Part shown: positions 51,833-61,259 of the stretch, piece after piece | Layout: every line of letters starts with the position of its first letter | How positions within the stretch are numbered: the first letter of the stretch is position 1 | Assembly (NCBI RefSeq): GCF_039830145.1 | Contig: NZ_CP156082.1 | Location: 2,560,001 to 2,624,000 of the forward strand | Source of the DNA: Croceibacterium sp. TMG7-5b_MA50 | GTDB taxonomy: Bacteria > Pseudomonadota > Alphaproteobacteria > Sphingomonadales > Sphingomonadaceae | DNA: 64,000 bases | Direction of reading: 5' to 3' | Translations under genes and position numbers: made by a program | The notes under the pieces: model-generated | Seen by the model: only the letters and a program-made list of their open reading frames with translations | Told to the model about the DNA's origin: nothing | Databases searched by the model: none

Positions 51833-52960
51833 ATGCCCGAACTGGTCGCCCGCCTCGCCCCCAGCTTTGCCTCGCTCGATCCGGTCCAGTGGGATGCGCT
51901 GGCCGGGCGCAACCCGTTCGTGCGCCACGCCTTCCTCCTCTCGCTGGAAGAATCAGGCAGCATCGGCCCGCGTACGGGATGGAGCCCGGCGCCAATCGTG
52001 CTGGAGGATGGCGAGGGCACGCTGCTGGGTGCCATGCCCTCCTGCCTGAAATCGCACAGCCAGGGCGAATATGTGTTCGACCATGCCTGGGCCGATGCGT
52101 GGGAGCGGGCGGGCGGCGACTATTATCCCAAGCTGCAGATCGCCGCGCCTTTCACCCCCGCCACCGGTCCGCGCCTGCTGCTGCGGGATGATGCCCATGC
52201 CGCCCCGCTGCTGCGCGCGGCCGAGCAATTGTGCCTGCAGAACGGCATCTCCGGCGCGCACGCGACCTTTGTGGAGCCTGCGCAACTGTCCCTGTTCGAA
52301 CAGGCCGGCTGGCTGGCGCGCAGCGACATCCAGTTCCACTGGGAGAATCGCGGCTACGCCACCTTCGATGATTTCCTGGGGCAATTGTCCAGCGCCAAGC
52401 GCAAGAACCTGCGCAAGGAACGTGCACGCGCTCAGGAAGGCGTCGACATCCGAAGCTTTACCGGCGCGGCAATCACGGAGGCGCATTGGGACGCCTTCTG
52501 GGTGTTCTACCAGGACACCGGCGCGCGTAAATGGGGTCGCCCCTACCTGACGCGCGAGGCATTCAGCCTGTTCGGCCAGCGGATGGCTGACGAGATGCTG
52601 CTGGTCTTCGCCTATGATGATGACGAGCCGATTGCCGGCGCGCTGAACTTCATCGGCCCCGATGCGCTGTATGGCCGCTACTGGGGCTGTACGGTCGACA
52701 AGCCGTTCCTGCATTTCGAGCTGTGCTATTACCAGGCGATCGACCACGCCATTGCGCGCGGTCTGGCCCGGGTGGAGGCGGGCGCGCAGGGCGGGCACAA
52801 GCTGGTGCGCGGTTACGAGCCGGTGCAGACCTGGTCGATGCACTTCATTGCCGATCCCGGCTTCCGCCGCGCCATCGCCGATTACCTGGAGCAGGAGCGG
52901 GCCGGCATCGCCGCCGACCAGCTGGTGCTGAACGCGCGTACCCCGTTCCGCAAGGTTTGA
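51833..52960 (+). CDS. FemAB-like / GNAT-fold acyltransferase (DUF482 type)
   Basis: The protein has 375 residues. HAFLLSLEESGSIGPRTGW near the start, then FVFDHAWADAWERAGGDYYPKLQ-like VFDHAWADAWERAGGDYYPK, SSAKRKNLRKERARA and ARKWGRPYLTREAF mark the DUF482/FemAB-like family in double-GNAT fold. Such proteins may transfer aminoacyl or acyl groups in cell-envelope or lipid pathways. The role here is unknown. Confidence 0.78.
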   Translation: MPELVARLAPSFASLDPVQWDALAGRNPFVRHAFLLSLEESGSIGPRTGWSPAPIVLEDGEGTLLGAMPSCLKSHSQGEYVFDHAWADAWERAGGDYYPKLQIAAPFTPATGPRLLLRDDAHAAPLLRAAEQLCLQNGISGAHATFVEPAQLSLFEQAGWLARSDIQFHWENRGYATFDDFLGQLSSAKRKNLRKERARAQEGVDIRSFTGAAITEAHWDAFWVFYQDTGARKWGRPYLTREAFSLFGQRMADEMLLVFAYDDDEPIAGALNFIGPDALYGRYWGCTVDKPFLHFELCYYQAIDHAIARGLARVEAGAQGGHKLVRGYEPVQTWSMHFIADPGFRRAIADYLEQERAGIAADQLVLNARTPFRKV

Positions 52961-52971
52961 AGGCGCCACCC

Positions 52972-53820
52972 GTGCCGGTCACCCGCTTCGCACCCAGCCC
53001 TAACGGCCCGCTCCATCTGGGCCATGCGCTGAGCGCGGTCGTTTCGCACGACCTCGCCGGGCCGGACGGCACCTTTCTGTTGCGAATCGAGGATATCGAT
53101 GGCGATCGCTCCCGTGCGGATCTCGCCACCACCTTCCGCGCCGATCTCGCTTGGCTAGGCCTTCGCTGGCGGGAGGTGCCGGCACAGTCCACCCGCATCG
53201 CCGCCTATCGCGCCGCTGCCGACCGACTGCGCGGGTTGGGCCTGCTCTACTCCTGCGCCTGCACCCGCAGCGAGATCGCCGCATCCGCCACGATCATCGG
53301 CGCCGAAGGGCCGGTCTATCCCGGCACCTGCCGCGACCGCCCGCCCGATCCCGCGCTTCCTGCTGCCTGGCGACTCGATGTTCCGGCGGCGCTGCGGATC
53401 ACCGGCCCGCTCACCTGGCATGACGCTCTCGCCGGCGAGCAGCAGGCGCGGCCCCAATTGCTCGGCGATGTGGTGCTGGTGCGCAAGGATCCCTCGACGC
53501 CCGCCAGTTATCATCTCGCCGCCACGCTGGACGACGCGGCGGATGGGGTCACGCTGGTTACACGCGGGGCCGACCTGTTCGCCGCAACCCACATCCACCG
53601 CCTGTTGCAGGCGCTGCTGGACCTGCCGGTTCCGCGCTGGCACCACCATGCGCTGCTTGCCGAACCAGACGGGCGCAAGCTGGCAAAGCGCCGCGGCTCC
53701 CCCGCGCTAGCCGACCTGCGGTTGGCGGGGGAGGATGGCCGCGCGCTCGCCAGGTCCCTGCGCGACGGGCGCTTTCCCGCTGGCCTGCATCTGACGCGAA
53801 GCGTAGGGTGCTATCCATGA
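52972..53820 (+). CDS. gluQ: glutamyl-Q tRNA(Asp) synthetase
   Basis: About 282 residues. RFAPSPNGPLHLGHALS is the HIGH-type motif and KLAKRRGS replaces KMSKS. Zinc-type cysteines lie in CACTRSEI and PGTCRDR. It lacks the anticodon-binding domain of GluRS, as expected for an enzyme that glutamylates queuosine 34 on tRNA(Asp). GTG 52972 with AAGG upstream is preferred; TTG 52957, overlapping the previous stop, is the alternative. Fits with queC in the same window. Confidence 0.9.
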   Translation: MPVTRFAPSPNGPLHLGHALSAVVSHDLAGPDGTFLLRIEDIDGDRSRADLATTFRADLAWLGLRWREVPAQSTRIAAYRAAADRLRGLGLLYSCACTRSEIAASATIIGAEGPVYPGTCRDRPPDPALPAAWRLDVPAALRITGPLTWHDALAGEQQARPQLLGDVVLVRKDPSTPASYHLAATLDDAADGVTLVTRGADLFAATHIHRLLQALLDLPVPRWHHHALLAEPDGRKLAKRRGSPALADLRLAGEDGRALARSLRDGRFPAGLHLTRSVGCYP

Positions 53821-54044
53821 ACACGGTCCTTGTCGTCCTCATCATCATCCTGGCGCTGTTGGTGGTGCTCTCCCTCGTGCGGGGCGTCATCGCCTTCCTG
53901 CAGACCACCAAGATCGATCTGGAGAGCGGCGGCACCAACGCTGTCGAGCTGCAGCAGCGCCAGAACAAGATGATGTTCAACCGGATCAAGTATCAGGCGC
54001 TCGCCATCGTGGTCGTTACGATCCTGCTGCTGCTGAACCGCTAG
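53817..54044 (+). CDS. HIG1-domain small membrane protein
   Basis: The protein has 75 residues and two membrane helices (VLVVLIIILALLVVLSLVRG and YQALAIVVVTILLLLNR) joined by a polar loop with QQRQNKMMFNRIKYQ, the HIG1 twin-helix pattern. Bacterial members associate with respiratory complexes in known cases. Start overlaps the gluQ stop (ATGA). Confidence 0.78.
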   Translation: MNTVLVVLIIILALLVVLSLVRGVIAFLQTTKIDLESGGTNAVELQQRQNKMMFNRIKYQALAIVVVTILLLLNR

Positions 54045-54099
54045 CCGCGCCACCCCCCGCCCGCTACGGACCGGGGGAAACAGGCGACAGGAGCAGGCG

Positions 54100-54969
54100 A
54101 TGGAAACGATCGGCATCATCGGGGCGGGCCAGATGGGCGCCGGGATCGCGCAGGTGGTCGCCGCCAGCGGCCGCCGCGTCATCCTGACCGATCGGGACCT
54201 CGCCATTGCCGAACAGGCGCGCGCCGGCATCGGCAAGCGGCTGCAGCGGCTGGTGGAGAAGGACAAGCTCGGCAGCGCCGATGCCGAGGCTGCGCTCGCC
54301 CGGATCGAACCGGCGGGTGATTACTCCCCCATGGCGAACGCCGCCCTCATCATCGAGGCCGCGACGGAGAACGAGCGGATCAAGCAGACGATCTTCGCCG
54401 ATGCGGCAAAGGTCCTGGCGCCCGATGCGGTGCTGGCCAGCAACACCTCCTCCATCTCGATCACCCGCATGGCGGCGGGCGTGCCCGATCCGGCGCGATT
54501 CATCGGGCTGCATTTCTTCAACCCGGTGCCGGTGATGGGGCTGGTCGAGTTGATCCCGGGCCTCGCAACCGATCCGGCGGTCGTCGATCGCATGCGCGCC
54601 TTCGCCGCCGATCTGGGCAAGCAGGTGGTGATGAGCCGGGACGCGCCCGGCTTCATCGTCAACCGCGTGCTGATGCCGATGATCAACGAGGCAGTGTTCG
54701 TCGCTGGCGACGGCACCGCCAGCATCGCCGACATCGACGCCGGGTGCCGGCTGGGCCTCAATCACCCGATGGGCCCGCTGGAACTTGCGGACTTCATCGG
54801 GCTCGACACCTGTCTGGAGATCATGCGCGTGCTGTTCACCGGCACCGGCGACACCAAGTACCGGCCCGCGCCGCTGCTGGTGCAATATGTCGATGCCGGG
54901 TGGCTGGGAAAGAAGACCGGCCGCGGCTTCTACGACTGGACTGGTGCGGAGAAGCTGCCGACGCGCTGA
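54100..54969 (+). CDS. 3-hydroxybutyryl-CoA dehydrogenase
   Basis: The protein has 289 residues. GIIGAGQMGAGIAQVVAASG is the NAD-binding loop; SNTSSISITRMA, FIGLHFFNPVPVM and GFIVNRVLMPMINEAV are signatures of short 3-hydroxyacyl-CoA dehydrogenases. It interconverts acetoacetyl-CoA and 3-hydroxybutyryl-CoA in fatty acid or polyhydroxybutyrate metabolism. It is preceded by GACAGGAGCAG. Confidence 0.93.
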   Translation: METIGIIGAGQMGAGIAQVVAASGRRVILTDRDLAIAEQARAGIGKRLQRLVEKDKLGSADAEAALARIEPAGDYSPMANAALIIEAATENERIKQTIFADAAKVLAPDAVLASNTSSISITRMAAGVPDPARFIGLHFFNPVPVMGLVELIPGLATDPAVVDRMRAFAADLGKQVVMSRDAPGFIVNRVLMPMINEAVFVAGDGTASIADIDAGCRLGLNHPMGPLELADFIGLDTCLEIMRVLFTGTGDTKYRPAPLLVQYVDAGWLGKKTGRGFYDWTGAEKLPTR

Positions 54970-55025
54970 GCGGGAGGGAACGGCGTCCACCGGATGCGGG
55001 TTGTCAGGGGCAAAGGAGATTCCCC

Positions 55026-55349
55026 ATGATCGACCGTATCACCGCCGATGACGCGCCGCTGACCAACAACGAACAGGATGACGAGGGCGAGCAGACCCGG
55101 ACCGTCGCCGACGAGGCCCTGCGGGGCGAAGGCCGCGCTGCCAGCCCGCTCGACAGCATCAAGCCCGATGACGAGGGCGAGGTGATGGACGATTCCTCGC
55201 AGGATCTGGTCGATCACATGCGCGACATGGAACAGTCTGGCCGGATCGACATGGATGCCTTCCGCGGCGAGGACAATCACGACGACAACGAGGACAAGTT
55301 CGGCCCCGGCAGCAAGATCGACCCCGATCTGCCTAGCGACGGCAGCTAA
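55026..55349 (+). CDS. very acidic 107-residue protein (unknown)
   Basis: ATG 55026 follows AAAGGAG. The chain is rich in Asp and Glu, nearly without hydrophobic stretches (DEGEVMDDSSQDLVDHM, DNHDDNEDKFGPGSKID), and is probably disordered. I know no family; similar short acidic proteins occur in sphingomonads. It ends at a hairpin shared with the convergent hydroxylase gene. Confidence 0.7.
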   Translation: MIDRITADDAPLTNNEQDDEGEQTRTVADEALRGEGRAASPLDSIKPDDEGEVMDDSSQDLVDHMRDMEQSGRIDMDAFRGEDNHDDNEDKFGPGSKIDPDLPSDGS

Positions 55350-55354
55350 GCACC

Positions 55355-55393
55355 CGGGCAGGTCGGCGGGCCGATCAGTCCGCCACCTGCCCG
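55355..55393. terminator. hairpin at a convergent gene junction
   Basis: CGGGCAGGT pairs with ACCTGCCCG and GGCGG with CCGCC, with a single bulge and a 10-base loop. It overlaps the end of the hydroxylase gene and lies just after the acidic protein gene, so it may stop both transcripts. No T-run is present. Confidence 0.5.
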
Positions 55394-56679
55394 CCGGTGC
55401 CGGGATCGAACCCGCTGGCATCGGCCACGTCCATGAACCGGCGCAGCAGATCACGCTCCGTCCCGGTCAGATATGGGTTCCAGACATCGAAGATCAGTAC
55501 GACGCGCGGCTCGCCACTGTCATTCCACGCCTCGTGCTCGATCGTGTCGTCAAAGACGAACGCCTCGCCCTCACGCCACTCGCGCGTCTCCCCGCCCACC
55601 CGGAACCCGCAGCCGGGCGGCACGATCAGCGGCAGGTGGACGATGCTGCGGGTGTTGCTGACGCCGCTATGCGCGGGCAGCCGGGTGCGCGGACGCAGGA
55701 TGGAGAAGAACGCGGTCGGTGCCCTGCGCGGCATGTCGGCGAGCGGCAGACTCTCCAGCAGGGCGGCGGTGCGCGGCGCGCGCGCGCAGGCATCGTCGTG
55801 CCGCTGCCCGAAGCGCCGCAGATACAGCACGCTCCAGTCCGGCGATCCGCGCAAGGGACTCCACCGGCTGGGAGGAGCGCCCGGTGCCTCCTCCACATAC
55901 GGGACAAGCCCTGCGCCATCTCCGGCCAGCAGGAACTTCGCCTCCGCCCGGATGGCGGGGAACGCCCCTTCCAGTTGCGGCAGCCAGGGGAAGTGCTCGC
56001 GCCCGAAGAACTCCTCCGCCGGCAGGAACGGGAAGTGCATGCCGTGGCATTCGTTGACGTAGATGCGCCGCCGCCCCAGCAGCGTATCGACGCAGGCATC
56101 GAACCGGCGGGTCTCGCTCTGGCCCAACGTCGCGCGATCGGGGGCGAGACCTGCCGTCACGAAATCGGCGAAGCCGCGCATCCCGGTGGTGACCGCCGCG
56201 CGCGCATGGTCCAGCACGGCCGCGAACTGCGGCGCGGGGTCGGCGATCCCTTCGGTCAGCCGCAGCAGCGTGTTCCAGCGATGCACCGCCTGCGCCTGCT
56301 CACCCATCCGTTCGTGCAATTGCGCCAGCCGGACGATCCCGCCGATATGCCGCCGGTCCCGGTCGAGCACGCGCAGCAGCGCATCACGCTCCCCCGCATC
56401 GTCGCCCTGCTGCCGGCGTGCGGTGGCGACGTTGATCCACAGCTCGGCCGCCTGCGGGTCCGCATCGGCGGCGGCGGTGAAATGCCGTTCCGCCTCCGCC
56501 GGCTCCCCGGTGTTCAGCGCCAGCACGCCTAGCGCATTATGCGCCGCCGCATGACCGGGCGCCGCGTCCAGCGCCGCCTGGTATGCCGCGCGCGCGGCGG
56601 CCACGTCACCACGGCGTGCCGCTTCCTGACCTGCGGCCAGCGATCGCTGCAGGTCAGATGGCAAGGGGGATGCCGTCAA
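55375..56679 (-). CDS. TPR protein with aspartyl/asparaginyl beta-hydroxylase domain
   Basis: The protein has 434 residues. Tetratricopeptide-like repeats at about 10-150 (AAHNALGVLALNTGEPAEAE, WINVATARRQQGDDAGE) precede an AspH-type 2-oxoglutarate/iron oxygenase domain at about 240-415 (HSGVSNTRSIVHLPLIVP, GEAFVFDDTIEHEAWND, RVVLIFDVWNP). Two His in the second and third segments are likely iron ligands. TTG 56679 overlaps the upstream stop (TTGA), which decides the start. It may hydroxylate a protein or small peptide; the target is unknown. Confidence 0.85.
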   Translation of the reverse strand: MTASPLPSDLQRSLAAGQEAARRGDVAAARAAYQAALDAAPGHAAAHNALGVLALNTGEPAEAERHFTAAADADPQAAELWINVATARRQQGDDAGERDALLRVLDRDRRHIGGIVRLAQLHERMGEQAQAVHRWNTLLRLTEGIADPAPQFAAVLDHARAAVTTGMRGFADFVTAGLAPDRATLGQSETRRFDACVDTLLGRRRIYVNECHGMHFPFLPAEEFFGREHFPWLPQLEGAFPAIRAEAKFLLAGDGAGLVPYVEEAPGAPPSRWSPLRGSPDWSVLYLRRFGQRHDDACARAPRTAALLESLPLADMPRRAPTAFFSILRPRTRLPAHSGVSNTRSIVHLPLIVPPGCGFRVGGETREWREGEAFVFDDTIEHEAWNDSGEPRVVLIFDVWNPYLTGTERDLLRRFMDVADASGFDPGTGGQVAD

Positions 56680-56972
56680 TTGCTGACCATGCCGCCCCGG
56701 CCACGATCGACCACGTCATTGCCGTGGGCCCTTGCCGCTTCGGCCAACCGATCCCACTCGGCGGCGGTGCGGCATTCGCGCCGGCTGGCGATCATCGAAC
56801 CCGTCGGCGTCGATCGCTTGCAGATCCGCTTGTTCGCGGCGGCCGTGGTCTCGGCCTCGGCTGCGACCGCGGCGGTCTGAACGGCTTCCGTAGCGGTGGA
56901 GGCCGCGACCGGCTGCGCGGCCTGATCGGGCGCCAGCATCAGCAGGCCGGTGGCGATGACGGAAAGCAACAT
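56676..56972 (-). CDS. small exported protein (unknown)
   Basis: The protein has 98 residues with a signal-like N terminus (MLLSVIATGLLMLAPDQ) and a short mature part holding Cys pairs (KRICKRSTPTG, SRRECRTAAEWDRL). The pattern resembles small exported proteins of sphingomonads without a known role. It overlaps the hydroxylase gene (TTGA), so they form an operon. Confidence 0.65.
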   Translation of the reverse strand: MLLSVIATGLLMLAPDQAAQPVAASTATEAVQTAAVAAEAETTAAANKRICKRSTPTGSMIASRRECRTAAEWDRLAEAARAHGNDVVDRGRGGMVSN

Positions 56973-57087
56973 GGCGGATGGTTCCCTCGGATGAGTGCTG
57001 CCGACAGATAAACATGCAAATGTCACAAAGGCAAAGGCGTTCACGCCGGCCCTGTTCGCCTGTGCCGGGCCGTGGCATCGCTGCCGC

Positions 57088-58101
57088 ATGACTGTTCCGG
57101 CCGAACGCGTGCGCGATCCCGAATGGCTGCTGCACCGCTACGACGCGGTGGGCGACGCCTTCCACTATGTCCCGGCAAACCGCGCGCTGCGCGAAAGCGC
57201 CGTGTTCCTGACCGATGCGCAATTGGCCGGTGCCGTGCGGGCGCCGGCCCCGGTACGCAGGCAGGCGGCGCTGGCCGCGGCAGGCGGGCAACCTGCGCCG
57301 CTGAAGCTGATCCTCCATTCCGCCTTCTGCTGCTCCACGCTGCTGGCCCGCGCATTCGAGGTGCCGGGCATCGCCCATGCGCTGAAGGAGCCGGTCGTGC
57401 TGAACGACATCGCCGGATGGCGCCGACGCGGCGGCGCGCCCCGCGACGTGGCGGCGCGGCTGGGGGATGCGCTGCACCTGCTCGGCGCCGCGCTGCCGGC
57501 GGGGGAGGCGCTGGTGGTGAAGCCGTCCAACGCGGTGAACGCGTTGGCGCCGGCCATGCTGGCGCTGCGCGCAGATGCGCGCGCCGTGCTGCTCCACGCA
57601 CCGCTTCCGACCTTCCTCGCCTCCGTGGCGTCCAAGGGGCTGGAAGGACGGTTGTGGGTGCGCGAGCTTTATACCAAGCTCGCGGCGGACGGATTGTGCG
57701 ACCTCGCGGTGGAGCCGACGGACCCGCTGCGGCATAGCGACCTGCAGATCGCCGCCCTGGGCTGGCTGGCGCAGCACCGGCTGTTCGCCGGCCTGGTCGA
57801 TCGATTCGGGTCGCGCGTGCGTACGCTGGACAGCGCGACCCTGCTAGCGCGCCCGGCCGATGCCGTCGGCGCCACGGCCGGCCTGTTCGACCTCGCAATC
57901 GATGCCCCTGCAATCGCGGCCGGTCCTGCCTTCACCCGTCACTCCAAGACCGGCACCAGTTTCGGCAGCGGCGAACGCGGCGCGGTCCATGACAATGCGC
58001 GTGCCACGCATGGCGAGGAGATCGCGCTGGTGGAACGCTGGGCCATGGCCGTGGCAGAGGCGAACGGCATCCCGCTGGGTTTGCCCGGAGCGCTGCTCTG
58101 A
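57088..58101 (+). CDS. P-loop sulfotransferase-like protein (uncertain)
   Basis: The protein has 337 residues. LHSAFCCSTLLARAF (about 76-90) resembles the phosphate loop of sulfotransferase-like proteins, but a full family match is not evident to me. ATG 57088 is the start closest to the conserved block. It diverges from the hydroxylase operon by 115 bases and precedes a large TonB-dependent receptor on the other strand, so it may belong to the same surface-related group. Substrate unknown. Confidence 0.6.
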   Translation: MTVPAERVRDPEWLLHRYDAVGDAFHYVPANRALRESAVFLTDAQLAGAVRAPAPVRRQAALAAAGGQPAPLKLILHSAFCCSTLLARAFEVPGIAHALKEPVVLNDIAGWRRRGGAPRDVAARLGDALHLLGAALPAGEALVVKPSNAVNALAPAMLALRADARAVLLHAPLPTFLASVASKGLEGRLWVRELYTKLAADGLCDLAVEPTDPLRHSDLQIAALGWLAQHRLFAGLVDRFGSRVRTLDSATLLARPADAVGATAGLFDLAIDAPAIAAGPAFTRHSKTGTSFGSGERGAVHDNARATHGEEIALVERWAMAVAEANGIPLGLPGALL

Positions 58102-58110
58102 CACGAAAAA

Positions 58111-58136
58111 GGGCGGCCCTGTTGCCAGGACCGCCC
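58111..58136 (-). terminator. bidirectional terminator between the P-loop gene and the TonB receptor
   Basis: GGGCGGCCCTG pairs with CAGGACCGCCC (one mismatch) around a 4-base loop. Read leftward it is followed by TTTTT, a good terminator for the receptor gene; rightward it is followed only by CCCTTTC. Confidence 0.75.
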
Positions 58137-58169
58137 CCTTTCAGTCTCTCTTGTGGCGAGCGCGTGCGA

Positions 58170-61100
58170 TCAGAACCGCAGGCGCGCACCGACCAGGAAC
58201 CGGCGACCGACCGGGTCATAGGTCGACGGGAAGGTGTTGCCGCTGTTCTGCGACGTCGTCCCGATCGTGTTGCCGACCAGCGGCGGATCCTTGTCGAACA
58301 GGTTGGCGATCTGCGCCGTGTAGGTCAGGTACTCGCCATGCTGGTAACGCGCCGTCAGGTCGAAGTAGTCGTACGCTTCGATCTGGTTGAAGTCGTAGTC
58401 ACCGCGGCCGACACTCGGCACCGGACCGGAATAGGCCGGATCGCTGTCCGCGAACTCGTACTCCATCTCGCCGATGTGGCGCCACAGCAGCGACACGTCC
58501 AGGGCATCGAACGTCAGCGTGGTGCGCTGCGTCCAGCTGAACTCCGGCTGCAGCGAACCACCGATGGCGCCGCAATTGCTGGAATACAGACCCACGCAAT
58601 CACGGTTGATGCTGCTGGGCGAGAACACGTTCGCGTTGAACGTGTTCTGGTTCGTCCAGTTGCCGATGAAGCCCAGCGACAGGCCGAACCAGTCGAAGTC
58701 GCGGGTGTAGTTCACCACCAGGTCGATACCGTCGGTTTCGAACAGACCCTGGTTGGAGAAGCTGATCGGCAGGCCCGGCGTGGTGTTGTAGTCACCCGAC
58801 AGCGACCCGTCGATCGGGTTGCGGCGGATGGCGGTGCAAGCCGGGTTGCTGGTGCTGAGGTTCGCGACGAAGCAGGCATCGATCACGTCGCCCGGGGTCG
58901 GCGTGCTGATCGCGTCCTCGATCTTGATGTTGTAGTAGTCGATCGAGGCGTTGAAGCCCGGCAGCGCGTCCGGCTGGAACACGGCACCCACGGTCCAGCT
59001 GTTGGACTTCTCCGGCTGCAGGTTCAGGTTGCCGCCGCCGATCGTGTTGGCCTGGCCGCTGGTCGGCACCGCGATGGCGCCGATCTGGCCCACCGGGGCA
59101 CCCTGCGCGATACACACGTCACGCAGCGCGCCGGTCGGGACCGGCCGGCCGGGGATCGGCACGCCCGCATCGTCCAGGTTGGCGCACGGATCGTCGGACA
59201 GGTTGGTCAGCACGGTGTTGATCGGGCTGAACAGCTCGTTGATGTTCGGCGCGCGGACCGCACGGCTATACGTGCCGCGGAACTTCAGGCCGCTGAACGG
59301 TTCGTACTGGCCGCCGACCTTCCAGGTCGTCGTCTCATAGCCCGGCTTGCCCGGCGCATCGACGCGGTACTCCGAATAACGGATGCCACCTTCCAGCTGC
59401 AGCAGCTCGATGCCGGGACGATCGGACGCGAGCGGCACGATGGTCTCGCCGATCAGCTCCCACACGTCATAGCCGCCGGTGATATTCGGGTTCGCGCCGC
59501 CGGCGCCGCCCAGATCACCCGATGCCGACAGCGAATCGGACAGGCTGGACGCGTCGTACTTGCGGTACTCGGCCGCCGCGGCGAAGCTCACCTGCTCGGC
59601 CGCCCACGGCGAACCGAAGCCGGCGCCGCCGCTGATGCCGCCATGCGCCTGGAACTGGCTCACCTGCACCTGCGAGATGCTGGTGCCGGTCAGGAACGCC
59701 ACCGCGTCCTGGCTGATCGAGCCTTCCGGGCCGAACCAGTTGACGGGAACGCAGCCGAACGAATCGTCCTGGCACGCGGCGGTGCCATCGGCGTTGCGGG
59801 TCACCAGCAGGGACTGCTGCACGCGCGAATTCAGCGTGTAGCCGGTGATGATCTGCTGGTTCTGGCTCTCACCATAGGTGCCGTACACGTCGTACTGCAG
59901 GTCATCGGTGATGTTGCCGCGCACGCCCGCACGGTAATCGAAGAAGGTCGTCGTGTACTCGGAGACACGCGGGCCGACTTCGGTGGCGCGGCGGAAGATG
60001 GAGGTGCTGACCTCGCGATAGGCGGCGTCACCGGGGTTGGCGGTGGCCGCGGCGTTGCACTCCGCCTGGCTGAACAGCGGGGTGTAGCCCACGCCCGGGG
60101 TGGTGTCGAAGGCGCAGAACGCGTTGCGCTGCGCGGTCGACAGGAACGGGTTGTTCAGGCTGACGTCGACGCCCAGGCCGAAGGCGCCGGACGGGGCGAT
60201 GATCGTGCTGACGGAGTTCTTGGAGAAGATCGCCCGGTTGTAGACCTCGACACTGTCAGACACTTCGTAGTTCGCGGCGCCAAAGGCGTTGAACCGCTCG
60301 AACGGCGTCAGGAAGATGTTGTCGGGGTTGAAGTTGAACGGATCGAACGCCGCGGTGGAGCGGAAGCCCGTGCCGTCCGCCGTCACCTGCCGCGTGCCCT
60401 GCACGATCGGGCCGCCGGTCACCGAATCGGCGCCGGTGGGGTTGATGCCGCTGAAGCGCGACGGGACGGACGTGCCCGAACCGCCGATGCCACCGGTGAA
60501 CGAATCGACCTGGCTGCGGGAGATGTCGCGATCGCCCTGGAACACCGGATCGACCGACTGGTAGCCGATGGACAGCACCGCGTTGCCGCGATTGTCGTCG
60601 AAGTTGGCGCCCACCGTCAGGTCGGCCTTGAAGCTCTTGCCGTCGCCCGCCTCGGGGATGCCGCCCTGGACGCTGAGGTCGATGCCGGCGAAGTCGGTGC
60701 GGGTGATGAAGTTGACGATACCGGCGATCGCGTCGGCACCATAGGTGGTGGAGGCACCGCCCGTCAGCGTCTCGACCCGCTGCACCAGCGCCAGCGGAAT
60801 GTTGTTGAGGTCGAACTGGCCCGACAGGGTGCCGGGCGTCAGGCGCACGCCGTCCAGCAGCACCAGGTTGCGGTTCGGGCCAAGGCCGCGAAGGTCGACG
60901 AAGGACGCGCCGCCATTGCCGTTGTTCACAGAGGAGCCGATGGAAGGCACCACGCCCGGCAGCTCGCGCAGCAGCTCTTCGGCGAGCGTGCTCTGCTGCA
61001 GGTCGATCTCGTCAGCGCCGATCACGTTGACCGGGTTGGCGGCCAGGAGGTTCGGGTTGCGGATCAGCGAGCCGGTGACGACGATCGCATTGTCATCGGG

Positions 61101-61259
61101 CAGGGTGACGTCCTGCGTGGTGACCTGTGCGCTCGCGGTGTTGGGCGTGCCGGCGACGGCGCCCGGCGATTGCGGTGCTACTTGGGCAAAGGCCGGTGTG
61201 GCGATCGTGCCAACCAGCAGGGTCGAAGCAAGCAGCTTCTGACGCGTCAGCTTCCTCAT
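58170..61259 (-). CDS. large TonB-dependent outer-membrane receptor
   Basis: The protein has 1029 residues with a signal peptide ending TPAFAQ. Plug domain: AIVVTGSLIRNPNLL, LLDGVRLTPGTLSG, RVETLTGGASTTYGADAIAGIVNF. Barrel: TYSRAVRAPNINELFSP, and a final aromatic Phe (VGARLRF), the usual assembly signal. The size and Asn/Gly-rich plug fit sphingomonad receptors for oligosaccharides, peptides or other large substrates. No specific ligand can be read. Start at MRKLTRQ, with a longer frame rejected because it would precede the signal peptide. Confidence 0.92.
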   Translation of the reverse strand: MRKLTRQKLLASTLLVGTIATPAFAQVAPQSPGAVAGTPNTASAQVTTQDVTLPDDNAIVVTGSLIRNPNLLAANPVNVIGADEIDLQQSTLAEELLRELPGVVPSIGSSVNNGNGGASFVDLRGLGPNRNLVLLDGVRLTPGTLSGQFDLNNIPLALVQRVETLTGGASTTYGADAIAGIVNFITRTDFAGIDLSVQGGIPEAGDGKSFKADLTVGANFDDNRGNAVLSIGYQSVDPVFQGDRDISRSQVDSFTGGIGGSGTSVPSRFSGINPTGADSVTGGPIVQGTRQVTADGTGFRSTAAFDPFNFNPDNIFLTPFERFNAFGAANYEVSDSVEVYNRAIFSKNSVSTIIAPSGAFGLGVDVSLNNPFLSTAQRNAFCAFDTTPGVGYTPLFSQAECNAAATANPGDAAYREVSTSIFRRATEVGPRVSEYTTTFFDYRAGVRGNITDDLQYDVYGTYGESQNQQIITGYTLNSRVQQSLLVTRNADGTAACQDDSFGCVPVNWFGPEGSISQDAVAFLTGTSISQVQVSQFQAHGGISGGAGFGSPWAAEQVSFAAAAEYRKYDASSLSDSLSASGDLGGAGGANPNITGGYDVWELIGETIVPLASDRPGIELLQLEGGIRYSEYRVDAPGKPGYETTTWKVGGQYEPFSGLKFRGTYSRAVRAPNINELFSPINTVLTNLSDDPCANLDDAGVPIPGRPVPTGALRDVCIAQGAPVGQIGAIAVPTSGQANTIGGGNLNLQPEKSNSWTVGAVFQPDALPGFNASIDYYNIKIEDAISTPTPGDVIDACFVANLSTSNPACTAIRRNPIDGSLSGDYNTTPGLPISFSNQGLFETDGIDLVVNYTRDFDWFGLSLGFIGNWTNQNTFNANVFSPSSINRDCVGLYSSNCGAIGGSLQPEFSWTQRTTLTFDALDVSLLWRHIGEMEYEFADSDPAYSGPVPSVGRGDYDFNQIEAYDYFDLTARYQHGEYLTYTAQIANLFDKDPPLVGNTIGTTSQNSGNTFPSTYDPVGRRFLVGARLRF

